NCBI GenBank assembly: GCA_029982795.1 | Contig: JARRBY010000004.1 | Coordinates: forward strand, 1 to 42,718 | Source of the DNA: Patescibacteria group bacterium | Lineage (GTDB): Bacteria > Patescibacteriota > Patescibacteriia > Patescibacteriales > UBA12465 | DNA length: 42,718 nt | Direction of reading: 5' to 3' | In this document: positions 9,323 through 17,227 of the stretch, in pieces | Numbering within the stretch: the stretch's first letter is position 1 | Layout: every line of letters begins with the position of its first letter | Program-made: the position numbers and the translations under genes | Notes under the pieces: generated by a model | Seen by the model: only the letters and a program-made list of their open reading frames with translations | Database searches by the model: none | Told to the model about the DNA's origin: nothing

Positions 9323-9580
9323 GAACATCAATTCTTAAGTTTATAAGAAGATAATCGCCCGTCACGTCAAGGGAGTTGGTAGTGCCCGAAGGCTCACTTT
9401 TGTGGGACGAAGGCAAGACTGATGACAGGGACGAAGTCGTAACAAGGCATCCGTAGCGGAAGCTGTGGATGGATCACCTCCTTTCTAGGGAGTATTTCTT
9501 CTCTTCTATGTGAAAAGAAGAAATGGTCGCCTCCAACGTAGTGTTGGAGTGGCTATTTTCTTTACTGAAAATAGCAAAAA

Positions 9581-9608
9581 GAATTGATGCCAATTAGACT
9601 CAAAATTA
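9581..9608 (+). other. 3' arm of 16S precursor processing stem
   Basis: GAATTGATGCCAATTAGACTCAAAATTA pairs with 7054-7081. Confidence 0.8.
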
Positions 9609-9617
9609 TCATGATAC

Positions 9618-9649
9618 AAAAAAACTGCTTATATTTTGGCAGTTTTTTT
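9618..9649 (+). terminator. bidirectional intrinsic terminator (16S / trpS)
   Basis: AAAAAAACTGC-TTATATTTTG-GCAGTTTTTTT between convergent genes. Confidence 0.8.
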
Positions 9650-9668
9650 GTTATTTTTATTTTCCAAT

Positions 9669-10658
9669 CTATTTTACTCCAATCGCATTTTTTATTTCGT
9701 CCAATTTATATTTTGCTAATTTTTCTGCCCTCTTTGCTCCTTCATTTAAAACATCTTCGACTTCTTTATCACTAATTTTATTATATTTAGTTTGAAAATC
9801 ACTAAGAAATTTAGCAACTACTTCGGCTAAATCTTTTTTAAAGTCACTATAACCTTTACCCTGATAATCTTTAACCAATCTTGGTATTTCTCGATTTCCA
9901 AGTTGTGCATAAATAGTTAATAAGTTAGCAATTGCCGGTTTTTCTTCCTTATCATAAACAATTTCTGAACCCGAATCCGTTACCGCTTTCATTATTTTCT
10001 TTTTTGCTAAATCAATATCATCAAGCAAAGCAATTGAGTTATTTTGATTTGTATCACTTTTACTCATTTTATTTTTCGGATTTAATAAAGACATTATTCT
10101 AGCTCCCTCTTCCTTAATAATTGCCTGCGGAACTACAAATAAATCACCAAATTGAAAATTTATTCTTTTAGCGATATCACGCGCTAACTCAACATGTTGT
10201 TTTTGATCTTCGCCAACTGGTACTAAGTTAGTATTATAGAGCAAAATATCAGCTGCCATTAATACTGGATAATCAAACAAACCAACACTAGCCGATTCTT
10301 GATTTTTTCCTGCTTTATCTTTAAATTGAGTCATTTTATTTAAATCCGACATTCTTACTCCATAACAATTAAGGATCCAGGTTAATTCTGTATGTGCACT
10401 AATTGCTGATTGTTGAAAAATTATTGATTTTTTTGGATCTATCCCCGCTGCTAAATAAATTTTAGCTACCTCTTTAATTTGTCGTTTCAATACTTGAGGA
10501 TCTTGTTTTATTGTAATCGCATGATAATCAACAATAGAAAAAATACAATTATATTTTTCTTGCATTTTAACCCATTGTGAAACAGCTCCTATATATCCGG
10601 CAATATTAAATCGACCACTGGGCTGAACCCCTGAAAATAATGTTTTTTTATTATCCAT
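9669..10658 (-). CDS. trpS: tryptophanyl-tRNA synthetase
   Basis: MDNKKTLFSGVQPSGRFNIAGYIGAV..., KMSKS motif (NKMSKSD); the longer ORF to 10709 probably includes a non-native extension. Confidence 0.93.
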   Translation of the reverse strand: MDNKKTLFSGVQPSGRFNIAGYIGAVSQWVKMQEKYNCIFSIVDYHAITIKQDPQVLKRQIKEVAKIYLAAGIDPKKSIIFQQSAISAHTELTWILNCYGVRMSDLNKMTQFKDKAGKNQESASVGLFDYPVLMAADILLYNTNLVPVGEDQKQHVELARDIAKRINFQFGDLFVVPQAIIKEEGARIMSLLNPKNKMSKSDTNQNNSIALLDDIDLAKKKIMKAVTDSGSEIVYDKEEKPAIANLLTIYAQLGNREIPRLVKDYQGKGYSDFKKDLAEVVAKFLSDFQTKYNKISDKEVEDVLNEGAKRAEKLAKYKLDEIKNAIGVK

Positions 10659-10882
10659 ATAAATTATATTACTTACTAATATCTTATGGGAAAAGAGAGA
10701 AAAAGGCAATTGTTTAACCTATAACAATCAATTATTTAACAATATTTAAAAAAATTAAAAAATAAACAAACGATATTAATTTTTAGCAATAAAATTGAAG
10801 TATTTCTTACCTTGAATTATATTAACTTTCTATGATAAGATAAAATAAAGTTCTCAGGAGCGATGAACTCTTTTTATTGTTA

Positions 10883-10953
10883 CGGGCTGTAGTATAATGG
10901 TAGTACGCATGCATGGGGTGCATGTAGCCCCGGTTCGATTCCGAGCAGCCCGA
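10883..10953 (+). tRNA. tRNA-Pro(GGG)
   Basis: CGGGCTG...CATGC-ATGGGGT-GCATG...GGTTCGATTCC...CAGCCCG-A. Confidence 0.9.
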
Positions 10954-10964
10954 CACTAAAAAAT

Positions 10965-11037
10965 GGGCTTGTAGCTCAGCTGGTAGAGCGCCGCCTTCGC
11001 ATGGCGGAGGTAAGGGGTTCAAGTCCCCTCAAGTCCA
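10965..11037 (+). tRNA. tRNA-Ala(CGC)
   Basis: GGGCTTG...CCGCC-TTCGCAT-GGCGG...GGTTCAAGTCC...CAAGTCC-A. Confidence 0.9.
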
Positions 11038-11048
11038 CTAAGCCTAAA

Positions 11049-11121
11049 CGGGCTGTGGTATAAAGGCTTATTATACACGCTTCGGGTGCGTGTGACCCCG
11101 GTTCGATTCCGGGCAGCCCGA
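11049..11121 (+). tRNA. tRNA-Pro(CGG)
   Basis: CGGGCTG...CACGC-TTCGGGT-GCGTG...GGTTCGATTCC...CAGCCCG-A. Confidence 0.9.
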
Positions 11122-11128
11122 CATTAAT

Positions 11129-12598
11129 ATGATAGATTTTAAGAAAAAAATGGAAGAATTAGAAAAACAACAAAATCGGGAAAATTTTACTGATGAAATT
11201 TTCACCGACCAAACAAAAAATAAAAAAAAGAAAAAGATTACTTTTTATTTAATAGTCTTTTTAGTACTAGGTTTAGTGTTTTCTGGAAAAGTTATTATGT
11301 CCAGTCAAAGCACAACCGATTGGTTATCAGGTAAAAATATTTTTAACACAATAAAACATTTAGTTCCCAGTAGCGATAAACAATTAAAAGGAGAAAATGA
11401 TGACCAAATAAATATTCTCCTTCTCGGTATAGGTGGTGAAGGTCATGATGGGGCTTATCTCACAGACACCATAATATTAGCTAGTCTCAAACCATCAACA
11501 CGAGAAATTGCCTTAGTTTCTATACCGCGCGACTTAACCGTACCAATTGAAGGTAATAGTTGGCGTAAAATTAACAGCATTAATGCCATTGCTGAAGCAG
11601 CTAATAAAGATGGAGGGGCAGAAACAATTAAAACCTTGAGTCAGGTTTTTCAAATACCAATTCAATATTTTATTCGAGTTGACTTTAAAGGTTTTACTAA
11701 TATTATTGATGAAATTGGAGGGATTGAAATTAATGTTGAAAACACTCTTAACGATTATAGTTATCCTATTTTAGGGCAAGAAGATAACCCGGATTATTAT
11801 GCTCGCTATGAACATTTAAATATAGAAAAGGGACCAACAAAAATGAATGGCGACCTAGCCTTAAAATACGTTCGTTCTCGTCATGCTTATGGTATTGAAG
11901 GCTCTGATTTTGCTCGAGCCAGAAGACAACAATTAGTAATAGAAGCTGTTAAAAACAAGCTTTTATCCACACAAACTCTATTAAATCCTGTTACTGTTAG
12001 TCGTTTAATTAATGAACTAAACAAACATTTGGCAACCAATCTTGAAACTTGGGAGGTAATAAGATTGTGGGATTTATTTAAAGATGTAGATCATAATCAA
12101 ATTAAAAATGTTGTTTTAAATGATGCTCCCGGAAATTATTTAAAATCAGCCACCGGAAGTGATGGCGCTTATATTCTAATCCCTGTTTCTGGTAACTTTG
12201 GTGATATTAGAAATTTATTTAATAATTTATTTGAAACAAACAACGAGAAAATAGAAAAAGAAAATGAAAGCGAACCAGAAATTATTAAAATAAACGAAAA
12301 AGCAAACATTGCTGTTAAAAATGGAACTTTTGTTACCGGTTTAGCTGGTCGCATAGCAGCTGATTTAGAAAGTTTAGGCTTAACAGTTATTGATATAAGC
12401 AACGCCCCTGAAAGAAATCAAACTAAATCTTTAATTTTTGATTTTACTTACGGCGATAAAAACGAAGTTTTAAATGCCTTAAAAAATAAAACTCAGGCAA
12501 AGCAAAGTTTTTCTTTTCCTAGTTGGATAAATACTTATCAAAGCGAACATCCTGAAATTGATTTTCTTATCCTCTTAGGTAGTGATACTCAAAATTAA
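11129..12598 (+). CDS. LytR-CpsA-Psr (LCP) family protein with LytR C-terminal domain
   Basis: INILLLGIGGEGHDGAYLTDTIILASLKPSTREIALVSIPRDLTV...YVRSRHAYGIEGSDFARARRQQ; TM near N-terminus. Confidence 0.92.
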   Translation: MIDFKKKMEELEKQQNRENFTDEIFTDQTKNKKKKKITFYLIVFLVLGLVFSGKVIMSSQSTTDWLSGKNIFNTIKHLVPSSDKQLKGENDDQINILLLGIGGEGHDGAYLTDTIILASLKPSTREIALVSIPRDLTVPIEGNSWRKINSINAIAEAANKDGGAETIKTLSQVFQIPIQYFIRVDFKGFTNIIDEIGGIEINVENTLNDYSYPILGQEDNPDYYARYEHLNIEKGPTKMNGDLALKYVRSRHAYGIEGSDFARARRQQLVIEAVKNKLLSTQTLLNPVTVSRLINELNKHLATNLETWEVIRLWDLFKDVDHNQIKNVVLNDAPGNYLKSATGSDGAYILIPVSGNFGDIRNLFNNLFETNNEKIEKENESEPEIIKINEKANIAVKNGTFVTGLAGRIAADLESLGLTVIDISNAPERNQTKSLIFDFTYGDKNEVLNALKNKTQAKQSFSFPSWINTYQSEHPEIDFLILLGSDTQN

Positions 12599-12602
12599 AA
12601 AT

Positions 12603-14015
12603 ATGAAAAAGACTGAAATAAATAAATTGCCACTAGTTGTAATCTGTGGTCGTACTAATGTGGGAAAATCTACTCTTTTTAATTGTTTAACAGAAAAAAA
12701 ACAAGCTTTGGTTTCTGATATTTCTGGCACTACTCGAGACAGTAATTTAGGAATCGTTGAGTGGGCAAAAAGTACTTTTCAATTAGTTGATACTGCCGGT
12801 TTATTAGATGCCGCTTATTTAACCCCAAAAAAAATAACTTCAAAAGATGATGATATTGATTCTAAAACACAAAAACAAGCAAAAAAATATTTAGATGAAG
12901 CTGAAATATTAATTTTTTTAGTAGACGCCAAGGCGGGTTTAATGCCCGAAGATATAACTCTTGCAAAAGCAATTAACAAGGAAAAAAAATATCGAAAAAA
13001 AACAATTCTTGTCGCCAATAAAGTTGATAGTTTTAACATATCTCCTGAAACTGCTCAATTCAATAAACTTAATCTCGGTGAACCCATTCCGGTTTCGGCG
13101 GCCAGTGGTTCACAAACCGGAGATTTATTAGATAAAATTGTTGATATTCTTAAAAAAAACAAAAAAGGAGAAGAAACTTACAAAATCAGTGAAGAAAGTG
13201 AAAATTTAATAAATGTTTGTCTAATTGGCAAGCCCAATGTTGGCAAATCATCTCTTTTAAATTCAATTTTAGGTTATGAAAGAGTTATTGTCAGCCCCAT
13301 TGCTCATACCACTAGAGAGCCACAAAATACTGATATTATTTATCAAAATAAAAAAATAAGATTAATTGACACCGCCGGTATTTCTAAAAAAGGACAAAAA
13401 ACAAAGGGTTTAGAAAAACCAGGAATTTTAAAATCTTTAAAATCATTAGATAAAGCTGATATTGCTTTATTAGTCATTGATATTAGCAAACCAATCACTC
13501 ATCAAGATTTAAAATTAGTGGAAGAAATTGTAGAAAGACAAATAAGCCTTATTATTATTGCAAACAAATGGGACGCTATAGAAGATAGGGATACAAAAAA
13601 ATGGTCTGAATATTTATATGATAAAATGCCTTTTGTCACCTGGGCACCTCTTCAATTTATATCGGCTAAAACTGGAGAAAAAGTACAAAAAGTTTTAGAT
13701 ATTGTTTTAGCTGTTTACACCGGAAGATTAGTACAAATTAGCGATTCACAAGCAGAAAAATTTATGAAACGAGTTATAAAAATACATAAACCAGCTAAAG
13801 GCAAAGGTTTAAAAGCGCCCCGAATTTATGAATTTAAACAAACAAAAACCAATCCTCCCGCTTTTATAATCCGAATTGGCCCCGATGATAATCTACATTT
13901 TTCCTATGTCCGTTTTATGGAAAATCGACTTCGGGAAAGATTTGGATTTTTAGGTACTCCTATTAAAATGATTGTTACTAAAAATAAAAAATCACACACC
14001 ACTTATTCTAATTAA
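12603..14015 (+). CDS. der: ribosome biogenesis GTPase Der (EngA)
   Basis: Two G domains (GRTNVGKSTLFN and GKPNVGKSSLLN), C-terminal KH-like domain; ORF track opens at 12582, ATG at 12603 more likely. Confidence 0.93.
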   Translation: MKKTEINKLPLVVICGRTNVGKSTLFNCLTEKKQALVSDISGTTRDSNLGIVEWAKSTFQLVDTAGLLDAAYLTPKKITSKDDDIDSKTQKQAKKYLDEAEILIFLVDAKAGLMPEDITLAKAINKEKKYRKKTILVANKVDSFNISPETAQFNKLNLGEPIPVSAASGSQTGDLLDKIVDILKKNKKGEETYKISEESENLINVCLIGKPNVGKSSLLNSILGYERVIVSPIAHTTREPQNTDIIYQNKKIRLIDTAGISKKGQKTKGLEKPGILKSLKSLDKADIALLVIDISKPITHQDLKLVEEIVERQISLIIIANKWDAIEDRDTKKWSEYLYDKMPFVTWAPLQFISAKTGEKVQKVLDIVLAVYTGRLVQISDSQAEKFMKRVIKIHKPAKGKGLKAPRIYEFKQTKTNPPAFIIRIGPDDNLHFSYVRFMENRLRERFGFLGTPIKMIVTKNKKSHTTYSN

Positions 14016-14020
14016 ATTTT

Positions 14021-14572
14021 ATGAAAATTATAGTTGGCCTAGGTAATCCAGGAATCAAATATGAAAAAAGTCGTCACAATGTTGGCTGGATTTTTCTAGA
14101 TGATTTAATAAAGAATGCCAATTGGCAAGAAAATAAAAAATTTAAAGCTTTGATTTATAAAACTACTAATATTTTTTTCGTTAAACCCTTAACCTACATG
14201 AATCTCTCCGGCGAAAGTGTTAAGAAAATTTTAGATTACTACAATCTTATTCCTAAAAAATTTGGCCTGTTTTCTAAAAAAGAACAAGATCTTTCTGAAA
14301 TACTAACGGTAATCCATGATGATTTAGATTTAGATTTTGGTAAAATTAAAATAGTAAAAAACTCTAGAAGCGCCGGTCATCATGGTGTCGATTCAATCAT
14401 TAGACATCTTAAAACCAAAAATTTTACAAGAATAAAAATCGGCATAAAAAATGAATTTTTAAAAAATCATATTCCTCCAGAAAAATTTGTCTTACAAAAT
14501 TTTTCACATGAAGAACAAGAACAATTAAAAATATTATTTTCTGAATTTAAAACAAAAAACCCCTTTAATTAG
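14021..14572 (+). CDS. pth: peptidyl-tRNA hydrolase
   Basis: MKIIVGLGNPGIKYEKSRHNVGW...KPLTYMNLSGESV...HDDLDLDFGKIKI...GHHGVDSIIRHL. Confidence 0.95.
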   Translation: MKIIVGLGNPGIKYEKSRHNVGWIFLDDLIKNANWQENKKFKALIYKTTNIFFVKPLTYMNLSGESVKKILDYYNLIPKKFGLFSKKEQDLSEILTVIHDDLDLDFGKIKIVKNSRSAGHHGVDSIIRHLKTKNFTRIKIGIKNEFLKNHIPPEKFVLQNFSHEEQEQLKILFSEFKTKNPFN

Positions 14573-14582
14573 TGGGTTTTTT
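14554..14582 (+). terminator. intrinsic terminator after pth
   Basis: AAAAAACCCCTTTAATTAGTGGGTTTTTT, overlapping the end of the ORF. Confidence 0.65.
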
Positions 14583-14655
14583 ATTATTCGCTTGACAGCT
14601 AAAGAATAAATAGTACACTTTATAATATTAAACTATCAAAATAAGTTATAAGTTT

Positions 14656-16854
14656 ATGGATTTAATAATTGTAGAATCACCCACCAAGGCAAAAACTATT
14701 AGTAAATTTCTACCAAAAGATTATAAAGTAGAGTCTTCTTTTGGTCATATTAGAGATCTGCCCGTTAAAGAATTGGGGGTTGATATAGAAAATAATTTTG
14801 AACCTCATTATGTTATTCCCGCCAAAGCAAAAAAAACAATTACTAATTTAAAATCTCTAGCAAAAAAAGCAAATAAAGTTATTTTAGCTTCTGATGAAGA
14901 TCGTGAAGGAGAGGCTATTGCTTGGCATCTTAGTCAAGCTCTAGCTCTGAAAAATCAAAATAATCGTATCGTTTTTCATGAAATTACAAAAGACGCTATC
15001 TTAGAGGCTTTAAATAATCCTCGTAATATAAATTTAAACATGGTTGATGCTCAACAAGCAAGACGTGTTCTTGATAGATTGGTTGGTTATAAACTTTCAC
15101 CTTTTTTATGGAAAAAAGTTGCCAAAGGATTATCAGCCGGTCGAGTTCAAAGTGTTGCAATTAGAATTATTATTGAAAGAGAACGTGAAATACAAAAATT
15201 TAAAAGTGAAGAATATTGGACTATTGCAACTGATTTAAAAACTGCAAAAGGAGATTTATTTACCTCAACTTTAATAAAAAAGAATAATAAAACACTGGGT
15301 AAGCTTGATTTAAAAGAAGATGCGGCAAAAAAAATAAAAACTGATTTAGAATCATCTTCATTTCTAATTACAAAAGTAGAACAAAAAGAAAATAAAAAAA
15401 ATCCTTTACCTCCTTTTATTACCTCAACTTTGCAACAAACTGCTAACCGCTATCTTGGTTACAGCGCTAAACAAACCATGACTATTGCCCAAAAATTATA
15501 TGAGAAAGGTTATATAACCTACATGAGAACTGATTCTTTAAATCTTTCTTCTAAATTCACTAGCGCTGCTAACAATTGGATTATAAATAATTTGGGGAAA
15601 GAATACGCCGGTAATAAAAATTATTTTGTCAACAAAAATAAAAATGCTCAAGAAGCCCATGAAGCAATAAGACCAACTGAAGTAGAAAATATACCAGAAA
15701 TAATTGGAAAAAAATTAGAAAGCAGTGAAGGTAAATTATATAAACTAATTTGGCAAAGGGCACTGGCAAGTCAAATGGCACCAGCTAAAATAAATGCTAC
15801 CTCAATTGAAACAGCCGCTCAAGGAAAGAATAATTATCTTTTGAGAGCTAACGGACAAGTTATTATCTTTCCCGGTTATCTTAAAATCTGGCCCGAAAAA
15901 ACTAAAGAACAAAATTTACCTGAAGTAAAAAATAATGAAAAATTAGAACTTATAAAAGTTGCTGCTGATAAACACGAAACTGTTCCTCCGGCACGCTATT
16001 CTGATGCCGGATTAATTAAACAACTAGAAAAACACGGAATTGGAAGACCTTCAACTTATGCCCCTATTATTAACACTATTATCACCAGAAATTATGTAGA
16101 AAGAGATGACACCAAACGTCTGAAACCAACAGAGATAGCTTTTGTTGTTAACGATTTATTAGTATCCCACTTTCCTCAAATAGTTGATTACCACTTTACC
16201 GCCGAAATGGAAACGGGATTAGATATGGTAGCTAGTGGTGATAAAAAATGGCAACCCTTAATTTCTGAATTCTATCAAAACTTTGCCGAAAATTTAGAAA
16301 ATAAATATAAAGAAATAAAAAAAGAAGAAATTATGCCCATCGAAGAATCAAAAGAAAAATGTGATAAATGCGGAGCCCCAATGATAATTAAAACCGGCAG
16401 ATATGGTAAATTTCTCGCCTGTAGCGCTTATCCTAAATGTAAGAATATAAAAAGTCTAAACAAAAAAGAAGAAACTGAAAAAGAAACAAACCCAAAAATA
16501 AAAGCTTTAGAAGAAAAATATAAGGAAGAAATTTGTGATAAATGTGGGGCTCCAATGAAAGTAAAAATTGGAAAATATGGACCATTTATCGCCTGTAGCG
16601 CTTATCCTAAATGTAAGAATATAAAAAATATTTCGGATAATGATGTTGAACCTGTAACTTGTCCAATTTGTCAACAAGGTAAAATTGTAAAAAAAATTAG
16701 CAGTCGTGGTGTTTTTTATGCCTGCGATAATTATCCTCAGTGTAAAAATGCTTACCAAGGAGAACCAAGCGGAAAAATTTGTAAAAAATGTGGCGCTCTT
16801 ATGATATTTACAAAATCTGGCAAAGAAAAATGTAGTAATCGAGATTGTGAATAA
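14656..16854 (+). CDS. topA: DNA topoisomerase I with multiple C-terminal zinc ribbons
   Basis: MDLIIVESPTKAKTISKFLPKDYKVESSFGHIRDLP..., YITYMRTDS, several CxxC...C zinc ribbons. Confidence 0.95.
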   Translation: MDLIIVESPTKAKTISKFLPKDYKVESSFGHIRDLPVKELGVDIENNFEPHYVIPAKAKKTITNLKSLAKKANKVILASDEDREGEAIAWHLSQALALKNQNNRIVFHEITKDAILEALNNPRNINLNMVDAQQARRVLDRLVGYKLSPFLWKKVAKGLSAGRVQSVAIRIIIEREREIQKFKSEEYWTIATDLKTAKGDLFTSTLIKKNNKTLGKLDLKEDAAKKIKTDLESSSFLITKVEQKENKKNPLPPFITSTLQQTANRYLGYSAKQTMTIAQKLYEKGYITYMRTDSLNLSSKFTSAANNWIINNLGKEYAGNKNYFVNKNKNAQEAHEAIRPTEVENIPEIIGKKLESSEGKLYKLIWQRALASQMAPAKINATSIETAAQGKNNYLLRANGQVIIFPGYLKIWPEKTKEQNLPEVKNNEKLELIKVAADKHETVPPARYSDAGLIKQLEKHGIGRPSTYAPIINTIITRNYVERDDTKRLKPTEIAFVVNDLLVSHFPQIVDYHFTAEMETGLDMVASGDKKWQPLISEFYQNFAENLENKYKEIKKEEIMPIEESKEKCDKCGAPMIIKTGRYGKFLACSAYPKCKNIKSLNKKEETEKETNPKIKALEEKYKEEICDKCGAPMKVKIGKYGPFIACSAYPKCKNIKNISDNDVEPVTCPICQQGKIVKKISSRGVFYACDNYPQCKNAYQGEPSGKICKKCGALMIFTKSGKEKCSNRDCE

Positions 16855-16883
16855 AAAAATAGCGGTTATATCCGCTATTTTTT
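16854..16883. terminator. bidirectional intrinsic terminator
   Basis: AAAAAATAGCGG-TTATAT-CCGCTATTTTTT between convergent ORFs. Confidence 0.85.
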
Positions 16884-16890
16884 ATTCTAT

Positions 16891-17211
16891 TTATTTTGAT
16901 TCTTTTTTATTTTTTGTTTTTTCTTTCTTTTTTGATTTATGTAACCAACCATTATCATTCACGACTCTCAGCACTTGTTTAACTGCTTCTGTTAGCAACA
17001 TCGCATAAGCAGAACCACTTTTTATTTTATCTCTTACTAAAGTAATTACCTCTTCTGCCTTATTTACTCCAAACTCAACCTTATCTACCAAATGAAAAAT
17101 TTTACGCACACCTGAGACAACATAATACAAAGCTGTTACCAGAAAAACAGTCAACACAATTATGCAAACCGCCAACACTAAATTTAAAATATCGCCAGAC
17201 GTTGAAAACAT
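16891..17211 (-). CDS. small membrane protein, uncharacterised (DUF948-like)
   Basis: N-terminal TM, LVDKVEFGVNKAEEVITLVRDKIKSG, Lys-rich tail. Confidence 0.6.
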   Translation of the reverse strand: MFSTSGDILNLVLAVCIIVLTVFLVTALYYVVSGVRKIFHLVDKVEFGVNKAEEVITLVRDKIKSGSAYAMLLTEAVKQVLRVVNDNGWLHKSKKKEKTKNKKESK

Positions 17212-17227
17212 ATATTTTTAAATTAAA

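Larger units (their letters stand above)
8519..9355 (+). mobile_element. group II-type self-splicing intron in 16S rRNA (E. coli 1399/1400), encoding a LAGLIDADG ORF
   Basis: Interrupts GTACTCAC|CGCCCGTCACG; domain V match at 9290-9322; GUGCG-like CTGCGCC at 8524; nested stem TCTGACG...CGTCAGA; domain VI hairpin at the 3' end; terminates ...AU. Confidence 0.8.

Noticed and set aside
8519-9355. Group I intron interpretation of the 16S insertion
   Set aside because: 5' exon does not end in U, the insertion does not end in G, no convincing P7 R/S pairing was found, and the domain V match is far more specific.
9584-9775. 63-aa plus-strand ORF
   Set aside because: Antisense to the trpS 3' end and spans the rRNA terminator.
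10822-11022. 66-aa minus-strand ORF
   Set aside because: Antisense across two tRNA genes.
16507-16758. Antisense ORFs within topA, pheT, valS, yidC and other genes
   Set aside because: Low-complexity opposite-strand readings of well-supported genes.
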